A stretch of 64,000 bases of DNA, from NCBI GenBank assembly GCA_030248195.1, contig JASAND010007476.1:1-64000 (forward strand), written 5' to 3'. Under the pieces are notes generated by a model. That model saw nothing but the letters and a program-made list of their open reading frames with translations. It made no database searches and was not told where the DNA came from. The stretch comes from Trissonchulus latispiculum (taxonomy: Eukaryota > Nematoda > Enoplea > Enoplida > Ironidae). The stretch's first letter is position 1. The number at the start of each line of letters is the position of its first letter. Positions 42,937 through 55,485 of this stretch are shown piece by piece. The position numbers were made by a program, and so were the translations under genes.

Positions 42937-45900
42937 TCAGCTCGCCGCAGGCGCCACGACAGCTGAACATTTGTGAGATATCACCAGCTGTGCTATTGTA
43001 TCGATAGTTGCGTAAGTAATGCCAAAAACGGATAGCCCAGTCCAAAGTCCCAACTGTCCTCCTAGGTTCGCCACCAGTCCTGTTTTTGAAATACGATACT
43101 CTTCTATTTTCGTAATAAATCTAAAGATAACAGCAAATTATTCTATAAGAAGAATCAAATTTAAGGAAATTGGGCAAAAATTGAACCGTTAACCTGTTTA
43201 AGCTGTAATTAGTCTCAATCAAATTCAGTTCACTACAAATTTCAAATATTTTATCAAACCTTCTGGGACCTTTTGACTTCATTCATCTGACAAATTGCTT
43301 TTAATGATACCAAATTACAGTGAGCTGAGTTTTAAATTTTACAAATTTCTTGAATGAATACGATGGACCGGACTATTCTTTAGTTCAACTTCAATACTTC
43401 GACAAAACATTAATAATTTTGGAATCAAAGCAGTTTAAAGCTTCAAGACTCAGTGATAAAACTACTTATTCGGCTGGATAGATTTTATCTTCTACACGAA
43501 GATGAGCAACGAAGTATTTTTCTGACGTTCCGAATTATCGCTATCAGGGTTGGGCGATACTAAATTAAAGCGAGACAGAGACTGGCTGGCCAAGTCTCGG
43601 CTTTATGGCGAGACCGAGACGAACACACATGAAGATACGGTTTCCACATCTCGTTAGTTAGGGTCTTTTCAAGAAAGGGTAGAGTGGAGTTAAAAATAAC
43701 TCGATCCGTTTTTGAAAGAGTTAAAAGAGAGATAGTCAAGCATTAGTTTGAGTGGAGCTAAACGAGTTAAAAGAGTTAATTTCAACTCAACTCTACTCTA
43801 CGCCACTCTATCCTACCCTTTCTTGAAAAAGCCCTTAGTTTTCATAACAGTGATTTCAAATTTTTGCTGAAATTTGAAGTTTCCAAAACATTTCCTGTCT
43901 CGGTCCAAAACCCAGAAAATCTCGACTTTTCGATGGACGAGACCGAGACCGAGACTGAAACTGGCCAACTCTCAGCTTTTGGACAAGACCGATACCGAGA
44001 CTCCCAGCCCTGAATACACATGTGAAATGAAATAGTTATTTTATACACGTATATATATAGCTTCCACATTATCAAATACATATATAATTTATCAAAAAAA
44101 GTGAGCAAATCAAAACTGACCCGAGCTGTGGGAAGAAAGCATGAACTATAATACCACCAGAACCAAGCAATTCCTCCTGCTCATCCCAATCCAAGTCACT
44201 GCCAGAATGGGATCTACTAAATGATACCTTCTGAGTAGTTAAAGCTTCACTGCAGGACGGAATGCATTTGTCATGGTAGCAGTCATTGTATTTGGTGTAG
44301 TTTCGAAAGACGGGGCGCGCACAGGTCAAATGCTCGTAGGGAGTGCAGTAACTGGAATTTCGACTTCCATTATAGGTGAACAGGCTACAGTGACAGACTC
44401 TATCGATCTCCAACAGCATACAGGAAAAGGTACAGTTATCATGATTGCCTTCCTAAAAAGGTTATTTATAAACTGAAGCTAAAGCATAGCACCTTCAACG
44501 AAAATGAAACAGCTTGCTTCAATGACAGAAATTAAAATTGCTAGGCACTAGCGCAAACAACTGAAGTTGATTTTATAGTGAAGGTAGTACATGCATAATT
44601 GCTAAATCCTAATTTATGAATTTCAAGACAATGTACAAAACAAATTCACACAGTGTAAATGAGCGATGTCCACAGTAATGATGTAAGCATCAGCATCAGC
44701 ACACACAACATTGATTGTTTGGCGAATACTACAGGCGTGGGGACGATTGTAACAGCGATGGAACCGGGTCGCCGGGTCACCGGGTCAGTTCGGGTCACTT
44801 TTTGGACCGGGTCACCGGGTCATCGGGTCAAGAGCTTCGACCCGGTCTTGACCCGGTTCTCTGAATTTACCTCAAATTTTAGAAATTGTTGGCTTACCAA
44901 GCTGAAATTTTAGGTTAAATTTTTGTTCGATGTCCAATATTAATAATTTTTTCTATATTTTAGTCTTGAGCATTTTCGCAGCTTGAGGTTATTTGAATCT
45001 GCCAGTCTCTGGCAAATTATTGTTTAGCTTTTTAGTTTTAGCTTTATAAGATCCATGATTATTGCATAACTCTATTTAGTGGTTTGCAGTTTATTTTTGC
45101 GACCAAGGTAGGTAAACGGTGAAGGTAAGTGAACAATTTAATTTAATTTAACTCACTACGCAGCGAAAACCTAAGTTTTAAAGTAATTTGAGTAATTTAA
45201 TTTAAGTAATTTAATTAATTAAAGTAATTTTTAAGTAAGTAAATTTTTGGACAAGCACTCATATTAGACCCTGCAAAATTTCGCAGACGTATAAATTATT
45301 GGTTTTGCAACTAATTTCGGCATAAATTTAGAAAATGCTGCAGCTATACTATTAAACGCATTTCAAGAAAACCTAGAGCAAAATACATATGTCATAGTTA
45401 TTCTTTTCAAAGTGGTTATGGAACATGGACGCCAAAAATTTAGCGTTCTTAAGCAAAATCGAAAATTTTTTGCAAGATTTGGAATTTTCTGGAAAACCGG
45501 GTCACCGGGTTACGGCTCAACCGGGTCACCGGTCACCGGGTCAAGCCTAAGTGACCCGGTTCCATCACTGGATTGTAAATTTCATTCCGATTCTGATATA
45601 CATAATACGGATGAGAGATGCCGCTTTTACCGGACCGGATTTGAAAACCGAGAGGAATAAATCAATAATTTTCCAAAATTAACAATTCAGATTTTACTGT
45701 CATTTTAGGCTAGTAAATAGTGCAATTTTATATCATACATAGAGCTAGTGCGAAATCTAGCGATTAGTAACAACTTTCGTAACTTTCAAAATTGAAAAAC
45801 TTTGGTAAAAATATACAGTTTTTAGCAAAAGTTGGGTGCCGACTAATGGAAACCACCATAATGCATCACTTCTAATATATTATACGAGCCATTATTTTTC

Positions 45901-47057
45901 CTTTTCGGAATTTATTTCTGGGATGAAGTGGACAAAAATAGAAATCATTCCAAAAATTAAAGAGATAAATAAAATACACCCTCGTGTTAATCCAAAAATT
46001 TTCCCTCTACATTATGTACCCATACGAACACATAAAATTCCTATATTAGTAGTACATGCGACCTTTGCCAGACTCGGTTCAAACACTTGCGGCTCATCAG
46101 TGGAGAAGTGTAGAACTATGTTTTTAGGGTGCTTTCGAAAATGTTGTCCAAAATAAGTGAAAGATAGTTTCGCCGCCAGTCATCTCAAAAAGTGTCATTA
46201 GTGTGGTTGATTATAAGTATAATATATGTACGTGTGTAACACATCATAACTATTTGAGCATCATAAATACGTACCTTGGTCGTATTATAGTTTTTACAGG
46301 AAAGCACTTCTTCGTAAGCAGAGTAAGACCCCTCAACGAACACTCTGGAACCGGGTGGGACAGCAACTGGGTCCAGAATTATGGATGTGAAACCGGTAGC
46401 AAAATTAATGACAGCCCCATTATTCACAAATTTGTTATACACATTTGGCGAGTCTGGGCTGTCAAACAACTGCAACTGAATGAGTAAGCCGCCAGCTACT
46501 CCGGGAATCTTCTGGTGTCCTTCACGCTGGCCAAGTTGAACAATATAGCAGATTCCAATGTTGGTTACAACTTGCAAAGCACCGTCGTCTCCACAGCAAT
46601 TTTTCGCAGCACCGTCAAACCAGCACGCCACCAGCAATTCAGAGCACTGATAGGCCACGGACTGAAAAAAGTCAACAATATCGAAATCCGGATTTTCCGA
46701 CAACAGCGTCTCGTAGAGGCTCTGGCGAATGGCCAACTCTTCGACAGAATAATTTTCATGGTTCAGAAACGGATCCACGAAACCTTCCATCAAATATTCA
46801 AGCAACTCTTGGCTGACATTAAAGCTTTCAACCGTGGAACGGTTTATCCAGTTTCCGGGACAAATTCGAAAAAACGGAAATTTTGGCGGACTGGCATTAT
46901 AACTGGTTCGAACTATAGGAGCCTGGAGCTGATAGTCGTGAATAGCAAAATAACTTTCACGCAATAAGGCTCCTGCAAAGAGAGTAGTTACGAGAATTTC
47001 GCATATCCGGAAGAAATTCAAGCGCACCGGTACAAATTTTGAAAGAAAATCCCTCAT
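42937..47057 (-). CDS. DEG/ENaC-family sodium channel, three exons
   Basis: Exons on the - strand are 46275-47057, 44121-44452 and 42937-43120, joined at GT-AG sites with matching phases (0, then 2), giving 432 residues. The first membrane segment is at ~18-36, followed by KFPFFRICPGNW (equivalent of the family's post-TM1 FPxxTIC). The Cys-rich extracellular core with C-x-C..YCTPYEHLTC lies in exon 2, and exon 3 has TGLVANLGGQLGLWTGLS, the second membrane segment with G-L-S filter. The N-terminal HG gating motif is missing from the visible start, so an extra upstream exon is possible. It is clearly divergent from the two intronless paralogues. Introns hold an 818-bp hAT MITE and other repeats. 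Confidence 0.88.
43545..44012. mobile_element. hAT-like MITE with GAGACC arrays
   Basis: Ends CAGGGTTGGGCGATA and the inverse of CAGGGCTGGGAGTCTCGG. GAGACC/GAGACA hexamers lie near both ends. The flanks (ATCGCTAT, AATACACA) do not form a duplication, so the assignment rests on tips and arrays. It is interrupted by the MITE at 43661-43834 and lies in the last intron of the channel gene. Confidence 0.55.
43661..43834. mobile_element. 174-bp MITE, CAAGAAAGGGTAGAGT family
   Basis: Inverted ends GGGTCTTTTCAAGAAAGGGT and ACCCTTTCTTGAAAAAGCCC with possible TTAG duplication. The interior consists of AGTTAAAAGAGTTAA-type repeats. It is nested in the hAT-like MITE. Confidence 0.6.
44753..45570. mobile_element. 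818-bp hAT MITE with ACCGGGTC arrays
   Basis: Ends CAGCGATGGAACCGGGTC and GACCCGGTTCCATCACTG with a perfect 8-bp duplication GATTGTAA (44745-44752 and 45571-45578). Tandem CACCGGGT units lie inside both ends (44769-44860 and 45497-45544). No coding frame. It lies in the first intron of the channel gene. Confidence 0.9.
45579..46274. other. remaining intron 1 sequence of the three-exon channel gene
   Basis: AT-rich, with no gene, RNA or repeat recognised. Confidence 0.35.
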
Positions 47058-47799
47058 TTTTGGTATGAATCATGGCAAGAAATTAATGAAGAGTTACAAT
47101 CCAGAGAACCACTACGTTACTTTCATTAATTAAGGCAAAGCATTTCATTAACCAAGAGTGGGACGTCAACTGACTTTTACCTATGCTTGGAGATAAAAGA
47201 CCATAGACGCTTCAAAAGGTTCGATGAGTGGGAACAGATGGTGAATTAAAAACAAAAGGAAATCTAAACTATAGAAATTTTATCAAACTCGACAAAAGCA
47301 GATTAAATGTCAGAGAACAAAAATTAAAGCTTAGTTAAGCCAAACCAATCTTCTATGGCAAGAATCTTTTACACCCTTCCCTTACACCTCAGCCAGAACT
47401 AAAAAATTAATATTTTCAAAGATGGCTCAAAGAAGATCTAAAAACTATTTCAAAAGCTCAAAATTTGAATTTTCTGCTACTCGCTAAAACAGTTTACCTT
47501 CGGTAGTCGGAATTTCATGTTAAAATTTTATTAGTCAGACTTTAACTTTTTAAACTTTAATGTCAGAATTAAGATTTCGAAATAATATGTAAATTGAACA
47601 TTCATTTGTCAGAATTTTATCAGTCAGAATATCTTTAGTCAGACTTTCGTTAGTTAGAATAATTATTAGTTAGTTTAATTATCCTAGTTTTTTTTCAAAA
47701 TTGCAAAATTGGCAATCTTTGGCGGCGCTGGTTGCGTTCCGTTGGTTGCGCAATCTTAGGACCTTTCAGAGAAGAGTAGAGTAAAGATTAACATTTTAA
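47058..47799. other. 5' flank of the three-exon channel gene
   Basis: No gene is seen. A degenerate TTAGTCAGA(A/C)TTT repeat runs from ~47520 to 47680 (about six imperfect units). Confidence 0.4.
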
Positions 47800-48629
47800 C
47801 AAGAAACAAAAATGCTCCTCTGGAGCATGAAAAAAGTAATATGGGTGATGGTGAGGTTGCAAAATCAAGAGAGGACTAGTCATTAAAATGCTTAATATGG
47901 GGCTAGGTTCAAAAATAGAAGAGGACTAGGTTGTGAGCGAATTAATATGGGCACAGCTTCGCCGAACAACCCATATTCGCGGTTTATAAATGTATATCAG
48001 TATGCATATCCATCCACGCTACGTTTAGTTTATATAGTTAAACTTTTTCTTCGAGAAACGTTTTATACTAACCAGTGCGTTTTATTTCAAGAATAATCTT
48101 AGGACTCTGACCTTCTATTTCCTCCCTGCTTGAACCAATAGCTTTAGCCTCATGTCCTTAGATCTCTTGTTATTGTTGTTGTTATTGCCGAGCTACTCAG
48201 CCAAGAGACTATATGGGGGCGCTAACCTATGTCTCTCCCCATCAGTCATACTCTCGTTGCTTGCCGCAGTTCAACCCGACCAAATGATGATAATTTACGC
48301 ACATACGTATTCCTAGCTAGTCTAACAGAGTACGTATATGCAGACAACTGTATTCAATGAGTACGTATTCAACTTCTTAAATTTCTTATTACTGACTGAA
48401 ATTGATAGCTCTGTATGCGACAAAAGCTAAGACGAAGCGTGAAATCCCGCGAATATGGGTTGTTCGGCGAAGCTGTGCCCATATTAATTCGCTCACAACC
48501 TAGTCCTCTTCTATTTTTGAACCTAGCCCCATATTAAGCATTTTAAAGACTAGTCCTCTCTTGATTTTGCAACCTCACCATCACCCATATTACTTTTTTC
48601 ATGCTCCAGAGGAGCATTTTTGTTTCTTG
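47800..48629. mobile_element. 830-bp fold-back TIR element
   Basis: Inverted arms of ~185 bp (47800-47990 and 48444-48629) start CAAGAAACAAAAATGCTCCT and end with its inverse. They include AATATGGGCACAGCTTCGCC. No coding frame and no obvious target duplication. Confidence 0.75.
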
Positions 48630-48859
48630 TCCTTCTGTCCTTTTAAAGATTGTCCTCCAAGCGTCTAATGCATCATGGCATTATATACGCCATTTGTGTA
48701 AGCATATAAACTATACACAACCTGCAAATCAGTCTCAGTAAGCCATGACAGCAGTGATCCGGTTAACAATAATTACAACCATTGCATAAATATAAGCGCT
48801 GACTAAAAACATACTTTTGAGTGTCATTCGAAGAAATAAACGGTAACTCTAAATCCGGT

Positions 48860-50620
48860 TCATCCCAAAACGCTGTTTTAGGCATTTTGACCAGTGGTCA
48901 ATAGGACTCCTAGGTTGTAGTGACCAGTGGTCACTTCCGTCGGTTTCGGCGATATGCCCACTGAAACGAGCGTAGTCGATTTACTATATATGCCCCCGAC
49001 CAAAAACGCCGAAAAACGCAGTTTTAGGCCGTTTGACCAGAGGTCAATAGGCCCCATAGGCTGTAGTGACCAGTGGTCACTTCCGTTGGTTTCGGCGATA
49101 TGCCCGTTGAAACGAGCGTAGTCGATTTACTATATATGCCCCCGACCAAAACGCCGAAAAACGCAGTTTTAGGCCGTTTGACCAGAGGTCAATAGGCCCC
49201 ATAGGCTGTAGTGACCAGTGGTCACTTCCGTCGGTTTCGGCGATATGCCCGTTGAAACGAGCGTAGTCGATTTACTATATACGCCCCCAACCAAAACGCC
49301 GAAAAACGCAGTTTAAGGCCGTTTGACCACTGGTCAATAGGCCCTATAGGCTGTAGTGACCAGTGGTCACTTACATCGGTTTCGGCGATATGCCCACTGA
49401 AACGAGCGTAGTCGATTTACTATATATGTCCCCGACCAAAACGCCGAAAAACGCAGTTTTAGGCCGTTTGACCAGAGGTCAATAGGCCCCTTAGGCTGTA
49501 GTGACCAGTGGTCACTTCCGTCGGTTTCGGCGATATGCCCGTTGAAACGAGCGTAGTCGATTTACTATATATGCCCCCGACCAAAACGCCGAAAAACGCA
49601 GTTTTAGGCCGTTTGACCAGTGGTCAATAGGCCCCATAGGCTGTAGTGACCAGTGGTCACTTCCATCGGTTTCGGCGATATGCCCATTGAAACGAGCGTA
49701 GTCGATTTACTATATATGCCCCCGACCAAAACGCCGAAAAACGCAGTTTAAGGCCGTTTGACCACTGGTCAATAGGCCCTATAGGCTGTAGTGACCAGTG
49801 GTCACTTACATCGGTTTCGGCGATATGCCCACTGAAACGAGCGTAGTCGATTTACTATATATGTCCCCGACCAAAACGCCGAAAAACGCAGTTTTAGGCC
49901 GTTTGACCAGAGGTCAATAGGCCCCATAGGCTGTAGTGACCAGTGGTCACTTCCGTCGGTTTCGGCGATATGCCCGTTGAAACGAGCGTAGTCGATTTAC
50001 TATATATGCCCCCGACCAAAACGCCGAAAAACGCAGTTTTAGGCCGTTTGACCAGTGGTCAATAGGCCCCATAGGCTGTAGTGACCAGTGGTCACTTCCA
50101 TCGGTTTCGGCGATATGCCCATTGAAACGAGCGTAGTCGATTTACTATATATGCCCCCGACCAAAACGCCGAAAAACGCAGTTTTAGGCCGTTTGACCAC
50201 TGGTCAATAGGCCCTATAGGCTGTAGTGACCAGTGGTCACTTACATCGGTTTCGGCGATATGCCCATTGAAACGAGCGTAGTCGATTTACTATATACGCC
50301 CCCAACCAAAACGCCGAAAAACGCAGTTTTAGGCCGTTTGACCAGTGGTCAATAGGCCCCATAGGCTGTAGTGACCAGTGGTCACTTCCGTGGGTTTCGG
50401 CGATATGCCCATTGAAACGAGCGTAGTCGATTTACTATATACGCCCCCAACCAAAACGCCGAAAAACGCAGTTTTAGGCCGTTTGACCAGTGGTCAATAG
50501 GCCCTATAGGCTGTAGTGACCAGTGGTCACTTCCATCGGTTTCGGCGATATGCCCATTGAAACAAGCGTAGTCGATTTACTGTATTTGCCCCCGACCAAA
50601 ACGCCGAAAAACGCTGTTTA
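48860..50620. repeat. 145-bp satellite array with 435-bp higher-order period
   Basis: The marker GTGACCAGTGGTCAC occurs at 48919, 49066, 49211, 49356, 49501, 49646, 49791, 49936, 50081, 50226, 50371 and 50516, i.e. every 145 bp (first step 147). Each unit also has a second palindrome (TTGACCAGWGGTCAA or variants), GAAACGAGCGTAGTCGATTT and ACGCCGAAAAACGCAG. Diverged units flank the array (to ~50770). Open frames across it are by-products. Confidence 0.95.
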
Positions 50621-50779
50621 GAGTGAGTTTTCCGAACTTTGACCCTGGGCGAGGAACCACGGGAGCCATGCTGACCAGTGGTCACTTCGGGCGGTATCGG
50701 CAGTATGCTCATCGTTTTCAGCGACCCCGATTTACTATATATGGGGACCACCCCGAGGCCGAAAAACGCCATTTTTAGT

Positions 50780-51792
50780 GACTTTTAGGCCATTTCTAGT
50801 TAAAGTGGGACTTAGAAACTTTTCGCCCAAACAGGCCAAAAAATGCAAAGTTTGGGCCCATCTCCTGAAAGCTAGGGAGCAAAATTAAAAAATCCCCCTC
50901 GTTACTTTATGCACCCCTACTGGTAATTTTCAACAAAAGATACTAGACCTCTCCAGCTTCTACCCAGTTCTAGAAAAGCGTGACCAAAATTTGCGAAAAA
51001 TAGCGAAAGTCCGACTTTGGGACCTTGGCACAGAGCCAAAATTGGCCAGGTGCCAAAATGACCAAAAAAGGTAGCATGGGGGGATCCTGTCTACCAACAT
51101 ATAATAGTAGTATGGGTCCAAAATGCCTACATCGTTCCAACACTTCGCCGTAAAATGCATTTCCAAAAAGCGTTATTTACTCAGAAAAAAAAACAAACGC
51201 ACGGTAACTATCGCCTAGTGCAAAATTTCGAAGTTTCGAATTGGAACCAAAAGTATGGTGGTACTTGTAGTACTACTCGAGTTGTTTACGATGGTAACCT
51301 TTTTACCACCCCCGGACCTCTAATTAGCTGGCACCAGGCCAACACGGAGTAGTTAATATTTTTAAGTAGTTTAACCCAGCAGGCGAGTTACAGTGAACTG
51401 TTACACTCGTTTAACTCGCTCCGCGAAAAGGCCCTAATAGTCACGAATGTTTGAGTGTGACTCTTCTATCCTTTTCAAGACGGTTCACCACAACTGAGTT
51501 GGCTCCGCTCTGGCCGATTACATCTTCCGAACGAGAAATGACGGATACGCTGTTTCGTTCAAATCCTATTCGTTAAATACCATTAGATTGCAGATAAAAT
51601 ATTGTACAGCTGTCTCGCGTTGTTCTGTCACAATTATCAATTATGATGCTGTATAAACGTCAAGTGCTGAACCCGTAACTAGCAGCGAGTGTGAGTCAAT
51701 TACTGTTAGTTCCTAGTAGCACCAGTAGCACTGAGTTGAATATAATGTGCGAAGTTCTAAGCTAGACATCTACCAGTGCTACTTACTACTAG
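50780..51792. other. intergenic, no supported gene
   Basis: This stretch follows the satellite. Nothing recognisable apart from low-complexity AT sequence. Confidence 0.35.
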
Positions 51793-52201
51793 CAAGAGTA
51801 CATAATGATAAGAGTATGACACGCGTAACATTCTATGCAGTGAAGGCCAAAACTGCTATGCGCGCTATCGGCTGACCCCCCCACGAATTGACCCCCTCTC
51901 ACACCGCCCCTATATGGGAACGTGGTCCAAACGGGGGTCGCTCACTGCTTTGCATAATTACACGTTGAAATTAATAGCGGCCCAATTTGGGGAGGGGGTT
52001 TAAGCGTGTATGTTTAACACTTGCATGTAAAAACATGCTAAAGCGAGTGAGTGACCCCCGTTTGGGACTATGTACCCATATAGGGGCGGTGTGAGATGGG
52101 GTCAATTCGTGGGGGGGGTCAGCCGATAGCGCGCATAGTAGTTTTGGCCTTCACTGCATAGAGTGTTAGGCTTGTCATACTCTTATCATTATGTTCTCTT
52201 G
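51793..52201. mobile_element. 409-bp CAAGAG-family fold-back MITE
   Basis: Tips CAAGAGTACATAATGATAAG and its inverse ending CTCTTG, with 7-bp duplication CTACTAG (51786-51792 and 52202-52208). Arms continue through GCAGTGAAGGCCAAAACT and ACCCCCGTTTGG. It has the same tips and duplication length as 6280-33255 and 38493-39213. Confidence 0.88.
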
Positions 52202-52208
52202 CTACTAG

Positions 52209-52510
52209 TAAAATTCGCCTAGACGACTGTCAGCAAACATGTGATAACTTTTCGAAAATTTTGGTTGATATTTGTGAACGTTGCGATTTTTTGATGATTT
52301 ACGGTTAAGCACTGTTAATCCTCACTAGCACTAGTATTACAAAGTCTGTCAAGCCCAGCAACCTGCTTAACTAGTTTCGTCTAGTTGCTGGAAGTTTTAT
52401 TCAACACTTGAAACCCGCAACTAACATACTAATTATTAGTAACTCGCTAATCCGCACTAGTACCTCCGCTAAGTTTTTATGCAATTGACCCAAGGGTTAT
52501 ATACTGAGAA
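52209..52510. other. spacer between two mobile elements
   Basis: About 300 bp of unique-looking sequence with scattered CTAGT motifs and no gene. Confidence 0.3.
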
Positions 52511-53716
52511 TAGTGTTGTGGATCGGATCGGCGGATCGGATCGGATCGACCGATCCGGGGTCGGATCGGATCGGATCGACAAATTTTCGGATCGGATCGG
52601 CTTGATTTTTCCGGATCGCCGATCCGGAAAATGAGACAAAATTTGGAAGTTTGTTCTAATTTTTACAACATTACAAAATTTCTTCCAAGAAATTATGGAA
52701 ATTTTTCATCTGAGTTTTGTTCAATTTTTGAATTTTCGTTGTTAATGTGAATTTTTTATGTTAACGTTTTGCTTTACTTTCTTTCTCTGGATAAATATAT
52801 AATTTTTGTCTGCCTACGTAAAAACAATCCAATGGAATGGCTCTCTAATATTTTCTGCTAATTAATGTTTGCACAGTCCGCTTCGCTTTTTAAATTAAGT
52901 GACGCTGACTGCTGAGAGTGTGCTTATTCTGGTATGATTTCTATTAAAATAATTAACTACATACTAGGAAACGTTGCCTAGAATTTATTTAAAATCTGAT
53001 TGTGAGCTAGAGCCAATACCTGGAGGTATACCAATTTCTTGGAATTCAGTATTCATAGATGGGGAAGTATTTCTGAACTTGGAACAGGGCGCATTTATTG
53101 GATCTAGTTGTATTACACAAGTTTTTCAGCTCGTCAAGATCTTTCGAGTGATTATACTCCTGAGTTTGGGTAATGAAAAACATTTAAATCCGGAAAATCC
53201 TGTTGTTGCGAATTTGGTAATCGAGTGCATTTATGGGACATGATTGTACAAAATGTGTTCACTTCGTCAAGAGCTTTTAAATCATAACCACGTTGTGAGA
53301 ATTAAAGAAATTAAAAATCCGGAAATTTTTAAAAACCAAAAATTTCAAACATTAGGTGCTAATTGGTTGCAAGCATATGATAACGTGGGGGAGAATGGGT
53401 GGGTGCAGACACCACCAGAGCGACAAAAAACGGGCAGACCACTCGGCGAGAAGGGAAACGTAGACCCCTAAGCGATTTTTACCAAAAAATTGCTGATGTT
53501 TTAGCATCGGAGTAGAGCTTTTTAAATTTTTTGAAAATTTTCAGGGATAGGTAAACCCTTCGCCAGAATCGGGGAAGACACCTCCCCAGAATTGGACCCC
53601 GTGTTAATGCATATATGTTAATGCATGGTTGTAAGAGCAAAATTATATACGCCGCGGAACCAGCTCTATTTGATCAAGAAAATAAAATTTTCAATTAGCA
53701 TAAATTTTAGCAAATC

Positions 53717-55485
53717 ATTGAATATTTTAGATCTCTAACTTTGCCCACCCCCCAACAAAAGTTGGTCAACTTTAAAGGCTTATTGCAAGAGATCAACAGA
53801 ACTTTAGAGCACAATTAATACATCGTTGGAATGCTCGAGATGTGCTCTATCTAATGTTGTAAAGCAGTTTGTTGTAGCTTGCTGCTATTAAAATTTAAGC
53901 TTAAAAGAAAACAAACAAGTAGCCCCTAAAATGGGACAAAATTCCGCACCAGGTTTTTGCTTCACTGTGATGTTTCAACGATATGTCTGAACTATTATAA
54001 TATATACTGCATTTAGTGAACACCTTGCAAGATTTCGCAATTGACGAAAACTCTGGTAGGTGCACATTTCGCAAGACTTCGGTTTTTGTACTGAAAAACG
54101 CTTTACCCGCGAGGCGTCCATCTTACACGATTGATAGTTCATTGCCAAACTTTATAATCCGGTATTATTGCATTTAATCATTGTATCACAAAGTACTTTT
54201 ATTTGTACTTAGTCTAGCCAAATCATTCAGAATTATGAGGTTGCGCATAATAACTTTATGGACGTTTAACGTTTAAAAACAGACACGAAATAAGCACGTT
54301 AACAAGAGTTCATAATTCTATTATATATTAGAAGAAGAGTGAGCCACTAGAGGGCTCCTCTTCTTGGCATTGCGTAACGGTGCTCCGACCACAAAGCGCG
54401 AATGTTCCCGGTTTGGGATGGTCGTCAAACAGGCAAAGATTGGCTGAATCTGATTGGCTGTTAGCGACCCCCCCCCCAACCGGGGACCCCTTTTGCATAC
54501 CCCCCCCCACCAAACGGGGACCTCTTTTGGCTACCCCCCCCCCACCAAACGGGGACCTCTTTTGGCTACCCCCCCACCAAACGGGGACCCATTTTCGAAT
54601 AGAACAAGAACTACCGTAATCCTCTGCTCTACCCCCCCCCCACACATACACATACACAATGGCTACCCCCCATTACACATGCATCTGAAATACATTTGAT
54701 TTTGATCGGTGAAGCAGGTACTTAAATTGTGTAGAAGTCTTAGATTACTCTATTTGCAAAAATACTCGTGTTCTCCAGCAATTAGGCGCACCTAGACGCA
54801 TTCTGGCACATTTAATTTTCGGCGAATCCTTGGAGCAGTGCAGCAGCCGCTGCTCTGACTCACTGCTCAATACAAACTGCTTTTTGGGCTGTTAACCTCA
54901 TTTGCATATTCCCGTTTTTTCAGCTTCTCTAAGTAGTTAACTTCAAATCTGCCAAGGGGGGTAACAAAATAAATGATGCAGTCGAGAGTAGTGTGAGCCC
55001 CCCTTGCCCAACAACGTTTAAAATCTTAATTTAAACGTAATTTAAAAGAAGCAAAAATGATGGACAGCATGCATCAAATTTTAATTCTTCGACAACGGTT
55101 GCTTCAAACAAATTTCAGCCAGGGCACCCCCTACTGGAAAAAAACACACTGACTAGGATTATGTGTTAAACATAGGCCACAATGTGAAGGTGTCCTGAAC
55201 TTTCCTACCAAATCAGGGTCAACTCATTACAAGTATTCCGCCTCCGGCGGAATAAAAATTGCAAAGTGGTAACTTTGATGGTTTATTAAGCCTAACTTTT
55301 TATAGCAGCAAGCTACAGCAAACTGCTTTACACCATTAACTAGAGCATATCTCGCGCATTCCAACGATGTATAATAAATCATGTTCTAAAGTTCTGTTGA
55401 ACTCTTGCAATAAGCCTTTGAAGTTGACCAACTTTTTTTGGGGGGAGGGGCAATAAAGTTAGAGATCCAATATTTTAGATTTTTC
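53717..55485. mobile_element. TIR element nested in the hAT-like element
   Basis: Inverted arms of ~190 bp: 53717-53905 (TTAGATCTCTAACTTTG, AAAGTTGGTCAACTTTAAAG, GTAAAGCAGTTTG) against 55290-55485. Ends are approximate (within 20 bp). No coding frame. Confidence 0.65.
54303..54640. mobile_element. truncated CAAGAG-family MITE
   Basis: It starts CAAGAGTTCATAATTCTATTA, matches the left arm and interior of 38493-39213 (GAGCCACTAGAGGGCTCCTC, ATTGGCTGTTAGCGACC, CCCCACCAAACGGGGACC) and loses the right arm in a C-rich run. It is nested inside 53717-55485. Confidence 0.75.

Noticed and set aside
48927..49121. Small gene in the satellite
   Set aside because: The frame exists only because of the repeat unit and has no recognisable features.
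48860..50620. CRISPR-like array with regular palindromic repeats
   Set aside because: Whole 145-bp units are repeated, with no unique spacers, in an animal genome; it is a satellite.
52974..53471. hAT transposase exons in the 4.5-kb element
   Set aside because: The two short frames lack the DDE, zinc-finger or dimerisation motifs of hAT transposases.
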